Assembly (NCBI RefSeq): GCF_026151205.1
Contig: NC_087072.1
Coordinates: 11,198,169-11,262,168 of the forward strand
Reading direction: 5' to 3'
Length of the DNA stretch: 64,000 nt
Source of the DNA: Bolinopsis microptera
Lineage: Eukaryota; Ctenophora; Tentaculata; Lobata; Bolinopsidae
Part shown: piece by piece, positions 12,201-23,246 of the stretch
How positions within the stretch are numbered: position 1 is the stretch's first letter
How the letters are laid out: every line of letters begins with the position of its first letter
Notes under the pieces: model-generated
What the model saw: only the letters and a program-made list of their open reading frames with translations
What the model was told of the DNA's origin: nothing
The model's database searches: none
Position numbers and translations under genes: made by a program

Positions 12201-14670
12201 AAAGGCTCCGAGGCATTTCTGGAAATATTAGCATTCACGTTTGTCATGTTATGTATAATGTTTAATCCATTTTCAACCTTCCCAATTACAATTGAATTCT
12301 GGTAACGTGATGATAATTAATCATGAATGATTATAGATAGTAATAATAATAATAATAAATTAATGTTATTTTTATACAGCACCAAAAGGTTAAATAATTT
12401 AAATTTAACCCTTATGCTCAGCTGTAAATGATACTTAAGTTAACGAGAGTGTGCATCTTTGCCTTAGGTGAAACAAGAAACTGTTCAGAAAACAGACGTT
12501 AAAAATTGTTAATAAAATCGTGACTAAATAAGGCAGATGCACCTAACAAGCAGGCTTAGCAGGTTTTCTAACAGAGGACTTGAGGAAAGGATGATGACTG
12601 CAAGAAATCACAGTATGAAACTCATCAGCCTATCAAATGTAAAAATCAGGATAATAAAAATGAAATTCCCTAAAATATTAAAAATTCTATAAAAATTCTA
12701 TAGAAATTCTATATGCAAATGAATTATCATTGAAATAGGTTAATTAACTAAACTTAATCATTTGAGTAAACCACGGTGTTATTGCAAAGAACCATGACAA
12801 GGGTATCAGACCTATATTAATCTAAGAGACGAAACAAAACGAATCATCATACAACAAATTTTAAAATCCTGCGGCACAGGATCCTGTTGTTTTCCTACTC
12901 TGCCTCTCCCAAACCCCTCTCCTTCTCCTTTCTTCAGGTTTATTCTTCAATTTTTTAAATTAGATAGCAGATATATTTTCTTTCGAATGTAGTAATGGCA
13001 TTATACATTATTTGGTGTCGTATGTATGTTGTGTTTAGTGTTTGCTAACTAGGTATGTGCTATATTAGTGCTTTTCATGCAACAAGTAAAACAAATCCTT
13101 TATATCATGTTTCCAGGGTTTGGACTGGAATTGCCCGCTTAAAGAACCTCCATCGCGTTACATTACATAATTTTCTCAATAAATGTAATAGATTTGTAGT
13201 GTTGTAATTAGTTTAAAACATTTTGAAGAATTTTGAGGCTCACGACGTCTCGTCCCATGGGTTGAGTTGTAAGCTGAGTATATGTTCAAATCGCCTTACT
13301 TCGTATGGTGAAACATCGACAGGTTTGCCTTGACCTTTCGGACGAGTGTGATCCAAAAATATGATCACCATGACCATGAACATTACTTTGACACGTGAAC
13401 TTATCAAACGACTGTAATGATTCCATTAAATTTTCTTAGTATATTTAGCTAGTTTATAGTAGATACACACGATCACAGAATAGAGGAGCACAATTGGGCT
13501 CTTTGTTCTGCGACCGTGTTTCCTCGGTGGGCTGACAGGTTTTTGTTGTGTAGTAGTGCTGGGGAAAAAACACGCTTTAAATATCAATGAGTGTAAATAT
13601 TGTTAATTGACATTAGTGCCACAGTTTATGTGGTAAAAACAAATTTATGGTCAAACATTATATATCGTAGAAGGGCATGATTTACCAACATCACTAAGCA
13701 TCTGGATGGATAATTAGCACACAAGGATAAACTGACCTTTAAACATGACCACCAGCAATATCATACAACCATAGCTCCAAAATAAATAAATTGCTCTACA
13801 TAGAAACATCTGGCCTGATCTTATCACATTGTGGTCCCCTGGGGTTCGGTAAAGCCCTTACAGGCAACTGGGTCCTTTTACCAGCCACAATAAAATTGGT
13901 CATGCCAGTACTGTCATAAACTGTGACCAAATATTTAAAAATTAGATATCTTTTGCTAAATTTTAAATTTTAAGTCATAGAGTAATCTTCTTAGTTTTAA
14001 AAATTTTTAAGAATAATATTTTACCCTAACTATGATGTGGTGGCATTTCATACTTAACTAAAATTCAACTTTGAAAGTCAATAGATTATTAGTCACAACG
14101 AAATTATAGTTTAAGACATCCATTTTGCATTGTGTTTCCAATATTAGAATTTATGATATGTATTGATTGAATAATTGGTAATAAATTTAACTTTTGTTTT
14201 ATTAACTTTTGTTTTATTATAGACTCCAAATATACAAACAATCTGAATACTCCAATATACAATAAAAATTGATTGAAAGAGATTACTGCAGAACAGTAAC
14301 TGACGATAAAAATTATATCTGAAGATCCAATACAGTCATACCAAACAATCTGGGCAACATAAAAGTAGAGACGGTGAAATAAAGAGAGGAAAAAAATGCT
14401 CTAGTACTTGAGACAAAATACAAAGAATAAGGTAGCTTTCTCCCGGGTGCCAACCCAAAAAATTTTGGTGTCCCAGGATAGAGCCTCCTCTTCTGACCTA
14501 CAATACAATTTTGTTGGCAGACACAATGAAACGCAAAAAAGATTATTATCTTAAATGTTGCCCAAAAATCCTTGAAAATTAAGAGCCTAAAATAATTTAA
14601 TTTAAAGCGTAAAAATGACCTGCTATAGATGTAAATTGTTTTTTAAAACCTTCTATAATGGATAAGTTAC
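11102..14670. other. Transporter 3' flank and repeat-rich spacer
   Basis: The first kilobase is 3' untranslated or flanking DNA shared with copy 2. A hAT-like end remnant, CAGTGGCATAACGTTGCC, lies at about 11511. From about 11985 to 12200 is a dispersed repeat also found at 34300-34467, 40889-40965 and 50690-50880. Beyond 12.2 kb I see only AT-rich DNA with short poly-A and AAT runs and no gene. Confidence 0.5.
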
Positions 14671-14958
14671 TCAGTACAAATCAAAGGACTTTCTAAACAG
14701 GTAAGCTTTAAGTTTTCCCTTAAAGTCCTTGATGTTTACACATTTCCTGATTTCTTGAGGAAGATTGTTCCATAATCTTGGAGCAGATGAAGAGAAGGCT
14801 CTGGGTGGACTGTTTATGGGGCAATGAAGAGACACATCTCTGCCACCACTGGAATTATACTTAACAAGGTTTGACAGGTATGAAGGTGCTAGCCCATGGA
14901 GCAGTTTGAAAGTTAGCAGGAGTATTTTAAATTCAATACGTTCTTGTACCTTGAGCCA
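14671..14958 (-). pseudogene. LINE reverse transcriptase C-terminal fragment
   Basis: On the minus strand about 95 codons are open without an ATG and end in TGA at 14671-14673. The peptide has the usual tail of CR1/L2-type non-LTR retrotransposon ORF2 proteins: an ERIEFKILLLTFKLLHGLAP block, then PRAFSSSAPRLWNNLP, then a lysine-rich end near VNIKDFKGKLKAYLFRKS. No endonuclease or RT core lies upstream, so this is a 5'-truncated dead insertion. The frame itself is undamaged, which suggests moderate age. Confidence 0.75.
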
Positions 14959-16237
14959 ATAGTATGTAGGTATTAACTTTTAAGAATTGATGAAATTATA
15001 ATTACGTACTTGTGGTGTTGTTGGCAACATGTTTGAACAGAGTCGATTGAGTTATAATCATTAAACAGCATTATGTCTGATTTAGGGCAGCCATCTCATG
15101 GAAAATGTGTGCACAACGCATGTGTTACGACCTTATTAATTTAGTTCGAATTTAGTACATTTGTTTGAAAATAAAACTTGTGTTTGGTGTCATTTAATCT
15201 TAATTTACAATTTGTTGTGAAAATTTTTAATAAAAATATTTTGTTGCTGTAAAAAGCAATTTTCAACAAAAATTATAGGTCAGCATTTCAAAAAGGGGCG
15301 GCGACCGCCTGCATCGCCCTCCCCCTCGGCACGCCCCTGCGTGTAACCTGCTTCAATGGTTTGTGTGCATGTGTGGTGGAGTGAGTTTGCTACACGTTGT
15401 ATACCTCTCGTGCACGCTTAAAAGGGGTTACAGCGTGTGTCAAGAGTGAGTGTAGAACGTAATGATCGACTGATTCTGTTGCATAGTATTACCTTGGTTA
15501 CTATGCAACAGTGGTGTAACGACTGTTCATAAGCAAAAAGGTATTTGATTTATTTAGAAGAATAACCATTAGACACGTTGTACGGTTTGAAATATCGATG
15601 GCCTCATATTTGATGATGAAAATCTAAATATTATAGGCTACAATGAGCATTTTAGTAACAAATAGTATGAAAGATCTGAAATTTAAAAAATAAAAACCCT
15701 AAAAATATTTACACCCCAAGTTAAAAATTTAAATACTTTATTTTTAAAAACACTATCAAATAAGGTGGTTGATCAGTCACTTGTGTCATTACGACGAAGT
15801 CGTTATATCAAGTCAAAATATTCCCCAAAATAATTTAAAGACGATTCCCGATCAAAAACGTTTTTGGTAGAAAAAGTTTTTCGAGTTACATAAATATCAA
15901 TGGAGATGCAATTTTATAGATAAAATCAATAAAGCTTAAAAGTGAAGCCCAAAACAAAGTAACACACCCAACAATGGTTGAGATGTGATACATCCAAGCA
16001 GTCTAAGTCGACAATAATATCATGTGAGTTAATATAAAACTAGCTCCAATGTTCATGTAACCAGACAGGTTCTACCAATCCAAAGAGTTAAGTAGGTTTC
16101 CATTCAGTCAGTAGTAAACAGTGTCTAGCACTGGTCGTCCTAAGAGGGACTCCCCATTTATTACAGGCCTGGGTAAGGCCGCGTACATACCAATGGATAG
16201 AGCATTGGCCGTCTAGTGTAGGGACTAGACTCCCCAG
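14959..16237. other. Non-coding, partly 3' region of a LINE
   Basis: The part near 16237 should be the 3' untranslated region of the LINE on the minus strand; its end was not resolved. At 15479-15508 a 10-base inverted repeat TTGCATAGTA/TACTATGCAA ends next to CAGTGGTGTAACG, which resembles the hAT-like terminus at 34468. A GC-rich patch at about 15295-15350 is also present. No gene was seen. Confidence 0.4.
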
Positions 16238-19200
16238 CTAGGCGTGGGTGGGCCCTGTAGAAATACAGATCTTCCTTCTTAGCTTGAGGTCATCATTATT
16301 CACACATTCACTGCAGATTTGGATGAACTTTGGATCTCTGGAGCAGTTTAGGATCGCCAAGTGTGGAGTACCCAGATCTTCCAGATTGGAGACCTCGTTA
16401 CCAATACTGAGAAGATATGAGGCTTGGTCCCTAAGGTCTTCGTCAACATGACCACAACTAGTCAGTATATGAATTGCAGTTTGTTCTTCATGACCACAGG
16501 AACAATAGGGAGATGGCCATTTCAGTCTGTCAAGGACAAAAAGAAATGAGTTTAGAAGATTGTTTTTGTAAAACAAGCTCATGACTAGAACCTCAGTTTC
16601 TCTGCTAGTATGATAAGGGAACTTCAGGGGGGTGGTAGACACCACGGGAATTTGAGACCAGCCCTCCATTTGTAACTGGTTCTTAATAGATTCCTGCCAT
16701 ACGAATTCAGTGAATTGTTTGATAGAGACCTTGGTGTAATGGCAGGCTTTCCTAGAGAGCTCGAACAATTTCGAGGCATCATTCAGTCCAATTATTATTG
16801 CATCACCTGGCAGAACAGAGTCAGCATGTACTTTAACCTTCCACTTTAGAAATTTCAGCACATCCCGCATCTGGCCCAGAATTTTTGTGTTTCCGGATTC
16901 TATCTCTCTGCATATGAAGTCATGGTGTACATCGATATGTATACTACTGAATACCTTCAGGTAATGCTTTACCGATATTATTCTGTTTGTAACCCGGAGT
17001 GGGGGTATTCCCAAGATGACCTCTAGTATGGCATTTTGAACATTGAAGACTGCTCCCACAGCAGATTTTGCAACCTTGTACCAAAGTTTGTTCAGTTCCA
17101 GCATGTTGGCATTAGTTTGCCAGATAAACGAGCCATAGAAGAGGGAGGAAAACATCACAGTTTTGGCTAACCTCACTAGGACCTTTTGGTTCATCCCCCA
17201 GTTACGGTTTGTATACCTGCTCAGACAAACCCAGCGGTAGATTAGCTTGTTGTATACATCCTGGCTGTGCTGCTTGAAGTTCAACTTACTGTCAAGTGTT
17301 ATACCAAGTACTTTGCTGCTGTCTGTGAGATAGATGGTGTTTCCACATAGATCAAAGGATTTGGGAACAGCTGAAGCATCTTGGCATTGGAAACATATAA
17401 CTTCTGTTTTATTCACATTACAGTTTATGACCATCCTCCATTGAGAAGTCCATTCCCCTATGAATCCCATCGCCAGCTCTAGGTAAAAGAGACATTCTTC
17501 AAGATCTTTTCCAGTCACTTTGATGGTTCCATCATCTGGAAATTTGAAGGCCTGAATCTGCTCATACAGTTGACACAGGGTCTCCATGTCGAACACATAA
17601 AATTTGAAAAGGATTGGTGACAGAACAGAGCCTTGTGGCAGCCCATAATCGAGGCACACCCTAACAGGACCAATGAAACCATTTAGGAGGAGGCTTACCG
17701 TCCTCCCAAAGAGGAAACTATCAATTGTTCTTAGGTAGCATCCATGCACACCAACCTTCCATAGTTTCACTATCAGGCCTTGTTTCCACACCGAGTCAAA
17801 TGCTTTTTCGAAGTCAATGAATAGGCAGAGAACGGTCAGTTTTTTCATCATGTCTCCTTTAATTCCAGCTGTTAGCCTGTGCAGATACCTTATAGTGTTT
17901 CTACCTTTTGAGAAGCCTTCTTGGTTGCTATCAATGAGTCCGATAGTGAAAAGATATGTTTCCAGCCGGCATGCAAGAATCCGTTCAAAGAGTTTGCCTA
18001 AATATGAAGAGATTGAGATTGGTCTGTAAGAACCAGGCTTTGCATAACTGCTCTTTCCTTCTTTTTTCAGAAATATTATGTTAGATGCATTCCAAACCCA
18101 TTTTCCATTTCTCAGGCAGAGGCTAAAAAGTATACTCAGGGCATGCAATGCGTTTGGACCAAGGTGTTTGAGCATAGATGGATGAACTTGGCAGTTGTCG
18201 AAACTTCCTGCTGTGGATTTATTTCCCTTAATTATACCAAGGATTTCCCCGTGTGTAACTGGGCAGTAAAGCTTTGAGCTGTGTTGAAAGTTATCCATGG
18301 AATCAGCAAATGGCTGAAATCCATCCTCTTTGATTTCTGAGTATAGTTTGTTGGTTTCATTATAGAAGTTCTGATCAAATTTATCTATGTTTTCTACAAT
18401 GTGCTTACCCATGAAGAATGTCTCAAACAACTCTTTTTCTATTTCTTTATTCTCTGTCATGACTGTCCCATCCTCATTAACCAGAGCTTCCACTTGTTGG
18501 TCAGTTGGAGGCTTAAAAAGTCTGTTGAAGTCGTTCCAGAATTTGTTTGCTTGAGCTACATTTAGATTTTGGGTCTTGTTCACTATAAACTGCTGACATG
18601 CTTGTTTCCTTGTTTCCTCAAAGATTTCTTTTGCTGCTTGAAACCTCTCAAAGGCTTCATCTGTGTTTCTGGTCAGGTAGGTTCCAAGCGCATCCCTTAG
18701 TTCTTTTGATTTAGATGACAGCTCTTTTGTCCAGTAGGGCTTACTGTGTTTTGTAACCAGCTTTAGTGAGCAGTTTGCTTTTGTAGCTTCATTTATTGTA
18801 TCTTCAATTAGCTTCCATAAGTTGTCAATACTGTTGTCAAAAGCTAAGGATTCGGTTGCTTCTGCAGAAAGTGTCTGTTCTATATCACTAGTCCAGTCGT
18901 CCCAGTTCATGGAGGATAGATCCAGTTTCTTTTCCGATTTTTTGGCATCTCTGGGACATCTGGGGTTGATAGTTATTGTCACAGGAACATGACCCCTTAC
19001 TGGGGCTCCACTGTACAGAATGGCTTTGTCATCAGTGAAAGGAGTGCCCAGATTGTAGTCTAGGTCATTCGATGTAATGAAGAAATCAATGAGGCTGCTA
19101 CCATTTTTTGATAGAAAGGTCCTAGATGAAGGAGCATGAACACTAAACTTTGACCAGTCTAGACATTCCTCAAGGCACTTACCATATTTGTTATTGACTG

Positions 19201-19708
19201 AGTCATTCCAGATAATGTGGCGAGCATTAAAGTCCCCCATGGTAATAATTCCTGAGCACTGGTGTTTCTTGGCAAGATTATAGGCTTTGTCAAGCATTCC
19301 ATTAAATTCCTTCACACCGGATAGATAGTCCAGTTTCAGATAGACATTACCAATTATGTACCGTTTTCCACTCCAACACAGCATACCCCAAACAGTATCA
19401 ATGTTCTTTGAACACTTAGAGATGTCACAGAATTGGGTGAACATTGCATCATTTCGAACCATAACAGCACAGCCTTTGTTGGTCTGGTTGTTGGTGTCCT
19501 CGTAAGTTTTCATGTTGTCCAGTTTCTTGTATTCCTGGTTTCTGCCAGTTTCTTGGATTGAGAGGAGAATAATATCATTATCAAACACATATTTGTTTAG
19601 CATCATGTGGCTTCGCTGGGAGAGCCCACAGATGTTGATAGTACATATTTTTCCTAGGATATTATTTTTACTTCTACCCATATCTAAACAGGAACTAGTG
19701 CTAGTCAT
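16238..19708 (-). CDS. LINE ORF2: endonuclease-reverse transcriptase
   Basis: This 1156-residue protein would nick target DNA and prime reverse transcription of its own RNA. The N-terminal third is an apurinic-like endonuclease: the Glu in LLSIQETGRN, the TMGDFNARHIIWND block, LIDFF and a final His in RGHVPV, where most relatives have S-D-H. The RT core follows: SYRPISISSYLGKLFERIL, QEGFSKGRNT, FIDFEKAFDSVW, GLPQGSVLSPILF and the catalytic box. That box reads FPDD instead of the usual Y/F-A-D-D; both aspartates remain, but proline in the second place is unusual. A Cys/His cluster near the C-terminus (CSCGHEEQTAIHILTSCGH) is typical of several LINE clades. The ATG at 19708 overlaps the ORF1 stop, which suggests coupled translation. 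Confidence 0.88.
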   Translation of the reverse strand: MTSTSSCLDMGRSKNNILGKICTINICGLSQRSHMMLNKYVFDNDIILLSIQETGRNQEYKKLDNMKTYEDTNNQTNKGCAVMVRNDAMFTQFCDISKCSKNIDTVWGMLCWSGKRYIIGNVYLKLDYLSGVKEFNGMLDKAYNLAKKHQCSGIITMGDFNARHIIWNDSVNNKYGKCLEECLDWSKFSVHAPSSRTFLSKNGSSLIDFFITSNDLDYNLGTPFTDDKAILYSGAPVRGHVPVTITINPRCPRDAKKSEKKLDLSSMNWDDWTSDIEQTLSAEATESLAFDNSIDNLWKLIEDTINEATKANCSLKLVTKHSKPYWTKELSSKSKELRDALGTYLTRNTDEAFERFQAAKEIFEETRKQACQQFIVNKTQNLNVAQANKFWNDFNRLFKPPTDQQVEALVNEDGTVMTENKEIEKELFETFFMGKHIVENIDKFDQNFYNETNKLYSEIKEDGFQPFADSMDNFQHSSKLYCPVTHGEILGIIKGNKSTAGSFDNCQVHPSMLKHLGPNALHALSILFSLCLRNGKWVWNASNIIFLKKEGKSSYAKPGSYRPISISSYLGKLFERILACRLETYLFTIGLIDSNQEGFSKGRNTIRYLHRLTAGIKGDMMKKLTVLCLFIDFEKAFDSVWKQGLIVKLWKVGVHGCYLRTIDSFLFGRTVSLLLNGFIGPVRVCLDYGLPQGSVLSPILFKFYVFDMETLCQLYEQIQAFKFPDDGTIKVTGKDLEECLFYLELAMGFIGEWTSQWRMVINCNVNKTEVICFQCQDASAVPKSFDLCGNTIYLTDSSKVLGITLDSKLNFKQHSQDVYNKLIYRWVCLSRYTNRNWGMNQKVLVRLAKTVMFSSLFYGSFIWQTNANMLELNKLWYKVAKSAVGAVFNVQNAILEVILGIPPLRVTNRIISVKHYLKVFSSIHIDVHHDFICREIESGNTKILGQMRDVLKFLKWKVKVHADSVLPGDAIIIGLNDASKLFELSRKACHYTKVSIKQFTEFVWQESIKNQLQMEGWSQIPVVSTTPLKFPYHTSRETEVLVMSLFYKNNLLNSFLFVLDRLKWPSPYCSCGHEEQTAIHILTSCGHVDEDLRDQASYLLSIGNEVSNLEDLGTPHLAILNCSRDPKFIQICSECVNNDDLKLRRKICISTGPTHA

Positions 19709-21122
19709 ATTGACGATCTACTGAGAATTGAGCCAATTTATTCTTGTATACTTCACAATCATAGGAGCCAGCTTTGTGATCTTTGTTGCAGTGTGCACAT
19801 TTGAATCCTGTGGTTATGTCACATGAAAGACTCTCATGATTTCCTGCACATTTCCCACACTTAGCAGATTTGTTGCAGTACCTGTGAACATGGCCCCAGC
19901 CCTGACACTTATTGCACTTTATTACTCTTGATTTTCGTTTGTATTCCTCAACAATGTATCTCTGGTTGCAGAATTTTATCTTTTCATCCATTACTTTGAG
20001 CAGGCTGTTTCTAGATTTGAATTCAACTTTAATCAGTCCCATGAATGAATTGTCACCTTTGCGCTTGAGGAACTCGCAGCCCTCTATATCCTCTGAGTAA
20101 TTATTCATGATATCATCTTTCATCTGATCTTCAGATAGGTCATCGTAAACGTGTTTGACTATTCCAGTGGTGTTGTCAGCTCCCGGAATTTTCATGCCCT
20201 TGTTTCCTCCAAAGAATTCAGTAGACCAGCTATCATGAACCGACTTGGCAGTGGTCTCATCCTCAAACTCAAAGGTTATAGAACCAGATGCTGTTAGGCG
20301 ACAGTGTTTAATGACTAAGCCTTTGTGGTGTTTGTTGAACTCTTTCCTGATATCACGACTGGTGCGGATGTTAGTGTCACCTGGTCTGACTGCCACTCTT
20401 ATCCGTTTGAGCTTATCTGCATTCTGGCTATCCCTAGTAGATTTAGTCATTGTGTGGAGACTCTCAACCAAGTTTGTAGGAAGCAAAGCACTTCGATGGT
20501 GATTCGCATTACTTGCTTTACTGGTCACTCCACTATAGGATGGTTTACTGGCAATACTAACAAGATCCTCTACCTGATCTGACATGAGATTAATTGTATT
20601 TGCCGTCTTGGTAACCTTCTTTTCAATTCGCCTTAGCTTGAGGGCAGCACTGCCATAAACTCTATTGCAGGGTGGACATAGAACCTTGACATAGCCAGGG
20701 GACTTTGTAATAAAATCAAATTCTGGTTTAGTAAGGGGTCTGCTAGAGCATTGGTTGTGAAAATACATGTTACAACCATCACATTCAATTCCCGATCCAC
20801 TGGAATCGCTTTTGTCTGTGACTTCCCCAGCACATACTTGGCATGGATATAACACTTTGCCAGACTTGTTTTTTGGAAACAGCCCTTCAAAACTGTCATC
20901 TTTTGTTTTAAAATCCACAAAATCACCATTTTTGAATATCACCTGTATGTCAGATTCATTGTATTCACTTAGCCCGTTGTTGTAAATTACGCTGGACTTC
21001 AATAGTTCGATCCTGCCGTCCAAGTCGTAGTCCTGTGGGGCAATCAGCTGAAGTTTACGGTGTATCTTGTCAATCTGGGGGGTTGAGACATTAGTCAAGG
21101 AAATAATAGTTTCGCCTGGCAT
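19701..21122 (-). CDS. LINE ORF1: PHD finger and zinc-knuckle protein
   Basis: This 473-residue protein precedes ORF2. Around residues 90-160 is a PHD-type zinc finger (CQVCAGEVTD, GIECDGCNMYFHNQC, then a terminal Cys pair in VLCPPCNRV). The C-terminal region carries zinc knuckles (CNKCQGWGHVHRYC, CGKCAGNHESLSC, CAHCNKDHKAGSYDC), which usually bind nucleic acid. The middle is charged and may form a coiled or RRM-like chaperone part, but no motif is certain. PHD fingers in ORF1 are known from several LINE clades and may read chromatin marks at target sites; that role is inferred here. The ATG at 21122 is the first in frame. Confidence 0.85.
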   Translation of the reverse strand: MPGETIISLTNVSTPQIDKIHRKLQLIAPQDYDLDGRIELLKSSVIYNNGLSEYNESDIQVIFKNGDFVDFKTKDDSFEGLFPKNKSGKVLYPCQVCAGEVTDKSDSSGSGIECDGCNMYFHNQCSSRPLTKPEFDFITKSPGYVKVLCPPCNRVYGSAALKLRRIEKKVTKTANTINLMSDQVEDLVSIASKPSYSGVTSKASNANHHRSALLPTNLVESLHTMTKSTRDSQNADKLKRIRVAVRPGDTNIRTSRDIRKEFNKHHKGLVIKHCRLTASGSITFEFEDETTAKSVHDSWSTEFFGGNKGMKIPGADNTTGIVKHVYDDLSEDQMKDDIMNNYSEDIEGCEFLKRKGDNSFMGLIKVEFKSRNSLLKVMDEKIKFCNQRYIVEEYKRKSRVIKCNKCQGWGHVHRYCNKSAKCGKCAGNHESLSCDITTGFKCAHCNKDHKAGSYDCEVYKNKLAQFSVDRQYD

Positions 21123-21517
21123 AGTACCAAAGAGGATGAAGATACCAAAACCAAATCCAAGCTAATTAGATAGTAGTAAGGAGGTTGGGCCAAAGACTGG
21201 ATCAAAATCGAAAAAGTTTGAACCAACCGGAGAGGTTCCGACTTATGGGTCGGACTCCCTTTGTATATTTGGGAAGACGAGAAGAAGGAGATCTTCAGTT
21301 TCAGGTATTGAGGCGTTATCTGGTCTGAGTTTTCGTATTGTGGCCTCATAAAAGGAGTATGGGCAGTGATACTTGATAATCTTAGAGAATTATGAACTGC
21401 AGTGGTATTTGAACAAGTTTTGGACCGTTAGAATTTGTATATGAAAACATTAACATTTCCCACGTTTTAAAAAATCAATTGAGGCAACAACACAAAACTC
21501 ACTTTTGTTCTTTTAAC

Positions 21518-21877
21518 GGCCAGGTAGCGCAGTTGGTTAGAACGCCTGTCTTACAATCGTTAGGTTGCGAGTTCGAAACCCACTGACTGCCTGGTCGTGG
21601 GGTGAGCGTCGTCGACGTTCAGCTAAGGATCATGAGTGGTCTATGCAGCCCCCCGGTCTACTCAGCCGAATACTCGAGAAATCGGGTGTGAGGGTTAAAT
21701 GAGGAGCTGCACATTGCAGCAAAGTCTCGGACGAAGAAAGTATGGTACACACTACCTTAACCGTCACTGGCCAAAAAGATCCTTCGGCTTCCTGTAATTG
21801 GCTGGTTGCACTTGTGTAACATTGTGGCTGTTGGAATACACCGAAGTAAAATAAGTGTCTAGATAAAAAAAAAACAT
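21518..21877 (+). mobile_element. tRNA-derived SINE
   Basis: The first 79 bases fold like a tRNA: acceptor arms GGCCAGG and CCTGGTC pair fully (one G-T), with an A box at TAGCGCAGTTGG and a B box at GAGTTCGAAACCC. The anticodon stem does not pair, so it is a SINE head and not a working tRNA. An unrelated body of about 270 bases follows, ending in a short A run at about 21865-21873. No clear target duplication was found. Confidence 0.72.
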
Positions 21878-22128
21878 TATTAAAGAACTCCCCTGATATC
21901 TTTTGATTTATTGAAACACGGGTACTAACTCTGCTAAACTGAACAAATTCTGAAACTTAGGTGAATAAGTGTACAACGTGCTAAACCGAAGTTCAGACTG
22001 ACCAGTGAAAATGGGCGAGCGTACCAAGTGTCATTTTAATTAGAAGTTTTAGTCAGTGATTTATTATTGAAGCTTGTAATTACAATAACTATTGCTCCTA
22101 TAAATACTTTAATTAATTGTTTGTTCCG

Positions 22129-22395
22129 TTATTCTTTTTCCTTCCTCTTTTCCTTGTCATCCCCTTTAGTTTTAAGATTCTTGCTATAAATGGCTATAGC
22201 TAACACTATTAATGCTAAGTACCAAACAACAAGTGGGAGGTGGATCGTTGGTATACCATTAAATCGATTTAACACCGCAATTCCAGTCGCAAGCCTGGGA
22301 CCACTACTAGCATAGTCACAACATCTACAAAGCTGCCATATAGCCTGACTGACAATTTTCACGACTGACTGACAATGTTTCTTCTTTTTCCCCAT
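22129..22395 (-). CDS. Possible small membrane protein, unrecognised
   Basis: An 88-codon minus-strand frame begins MGKKKKHCQS, has a hydrophobic stretch (LPLVVWYLALIVLAIAIY) near residues 54-72 and ends in a Lys/Glu-rich tail. The pattern would suit a single-pass membrane protein with a charged tail. I do not recognise a family. It lies next to a repeat mosaic, and the composition could be accidental, so it may not be real. Confidence 0.22.
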   Translation of the reverse strand: MGKKKKHCQSVVKIVSQAIWQLCRCCDYASSGPRLATGIAVLNRFNGIPTIHLPLVVWYLALIVLAIAIYSKNLKTKGDDKEKRKEKE

Positions 22396-22960
22396 TTAGA
22401 ATACAAAGATTAGTACATTTTAGCTTATGATTAATATTATATTTTTACCTATAGTTTACCTAGATTATAAATAGTATATAAAACAACTCAAAGGATAGTA
22501 TTCTGAAAATATGAAGGTATTCGATTTAACGCTCGATTTACATCATTCATACAACGGTAAAAACAATGAACAATAAATTTGTATAAATATGGAATACGCG
22601 AGCTGCGCGACTAAAATTTAATTTAATTTTAAAATAAATTGTGGCCTTAATCATTAAATTTATTTTAGATACATAAGAACATTTTTTCATAAGATTTAAA
22701 GAAAAACATTTTAAAATGAAATTATTGCATTCCATTAAAGTACTAAATAATTAAAATGCGCGAAAAATTTTAATATTTTGTTATCTTTTATTTTTATTTT
22801 TTGGGACTTTTTCCAATTGATCATTTATTCGGAAAAAAATTGTATGGTATCATTGAAAATTTATATTTATATTAACCTACCAAAATGCGCTGAGTTGGAC
22901 TCTTCAATGGTCTTGACGGTTTTAATATTTGGGACAAATATTTTACGAGTATCACTCGTG

Positions 22961-23103
22961 TTTACCTGGGGATTACTGGGCCGCGCTCAGCCTGTCATTC
23001 CGCCTAATCTCTATTCTAATCCTGGGGACCTCAGGCTATTATGTTCATAAACATAATTATAATAGAGATTCGGCGGAATGACAGGCTGAGCGCGGCCCAG
23101 TAA
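22961..23103. mobile_element. Foldback MITE with 8-bp target duplication
   Basis: Two 43-base arms, 22973-23015 and 23061-23103, are inverted copies with one mismatch (starting TTACTGGGCCGCGC), around a 45-base loop. CACTCGTG occurs at 22953-22960 and again at 23104-23111, an 8-base target duplication as made by hAT-type transposases. It interrupts the dispersed block that elsewhere reads ACGAGTATCACCCGTTAA. One arm and loop recur at about 34133-34205, and a diverged copy lies near 43130-43170. Confidence 0.75.
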
Positions 23104-23155
23104 CACTCGTGCCGTTAATTTTTTATGATTAACTTTTATGCCACAGTCAAAAATA

Positions 23156-23246
23156 TTTTTATACCTTGCATGACCCGCCGCGCACGAGTGCGCGGCTCCC
23201 CTGTATCGTAGTGAAACGACCGTTGGGGTCACGACGTGTTATACAA
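23156..23246 (-). mobile_element. Hairpin MITE, copy 1 (diverged)
   Basis: A 91-base unit related to those at 44138, 44435 and 45674, in inverted orientation. It keeps the GC-rich hairpin CCGCGCACGAGTGCGCGG and terminal sequences but lacks half of the second hairpin. CAAAAATA at 23148-23155 repeats at 23247-23254, an 8-base target duplication. Confidence 0.7.

Larger units (their letters stand above)
16238..21122 (-). mobile_element. Two-ORF non-LTR retrotransposon, apparently long and open
   Basis: Two long minus-strand frames form a LINE: ORF1 (21122 to 19701) and ORF2 (19708 to 16238), overlapping by 8 bases at ATGACTAG, so the ORF2 start sits over the ORF1 stop. Both are open for their full length, unlike every other LINE in this window, so it is probably the youngest. 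Its outer ends and target duplications could not be fixed; the 5' untranslated region likely reaches to about 21.35 kb or beyond. A tRNA-derived SINE lies just upstream at 21518. The clade (Jockey/CR1-related) is a guess from the protein. Confidence 0.85.

Noticed and set aside
21518-21596. A functional tRNA gene
   Set aside because: The acceptor and T arms are good, but the anticodon stem does not pair and a SINE body with an A-rich tail follows.
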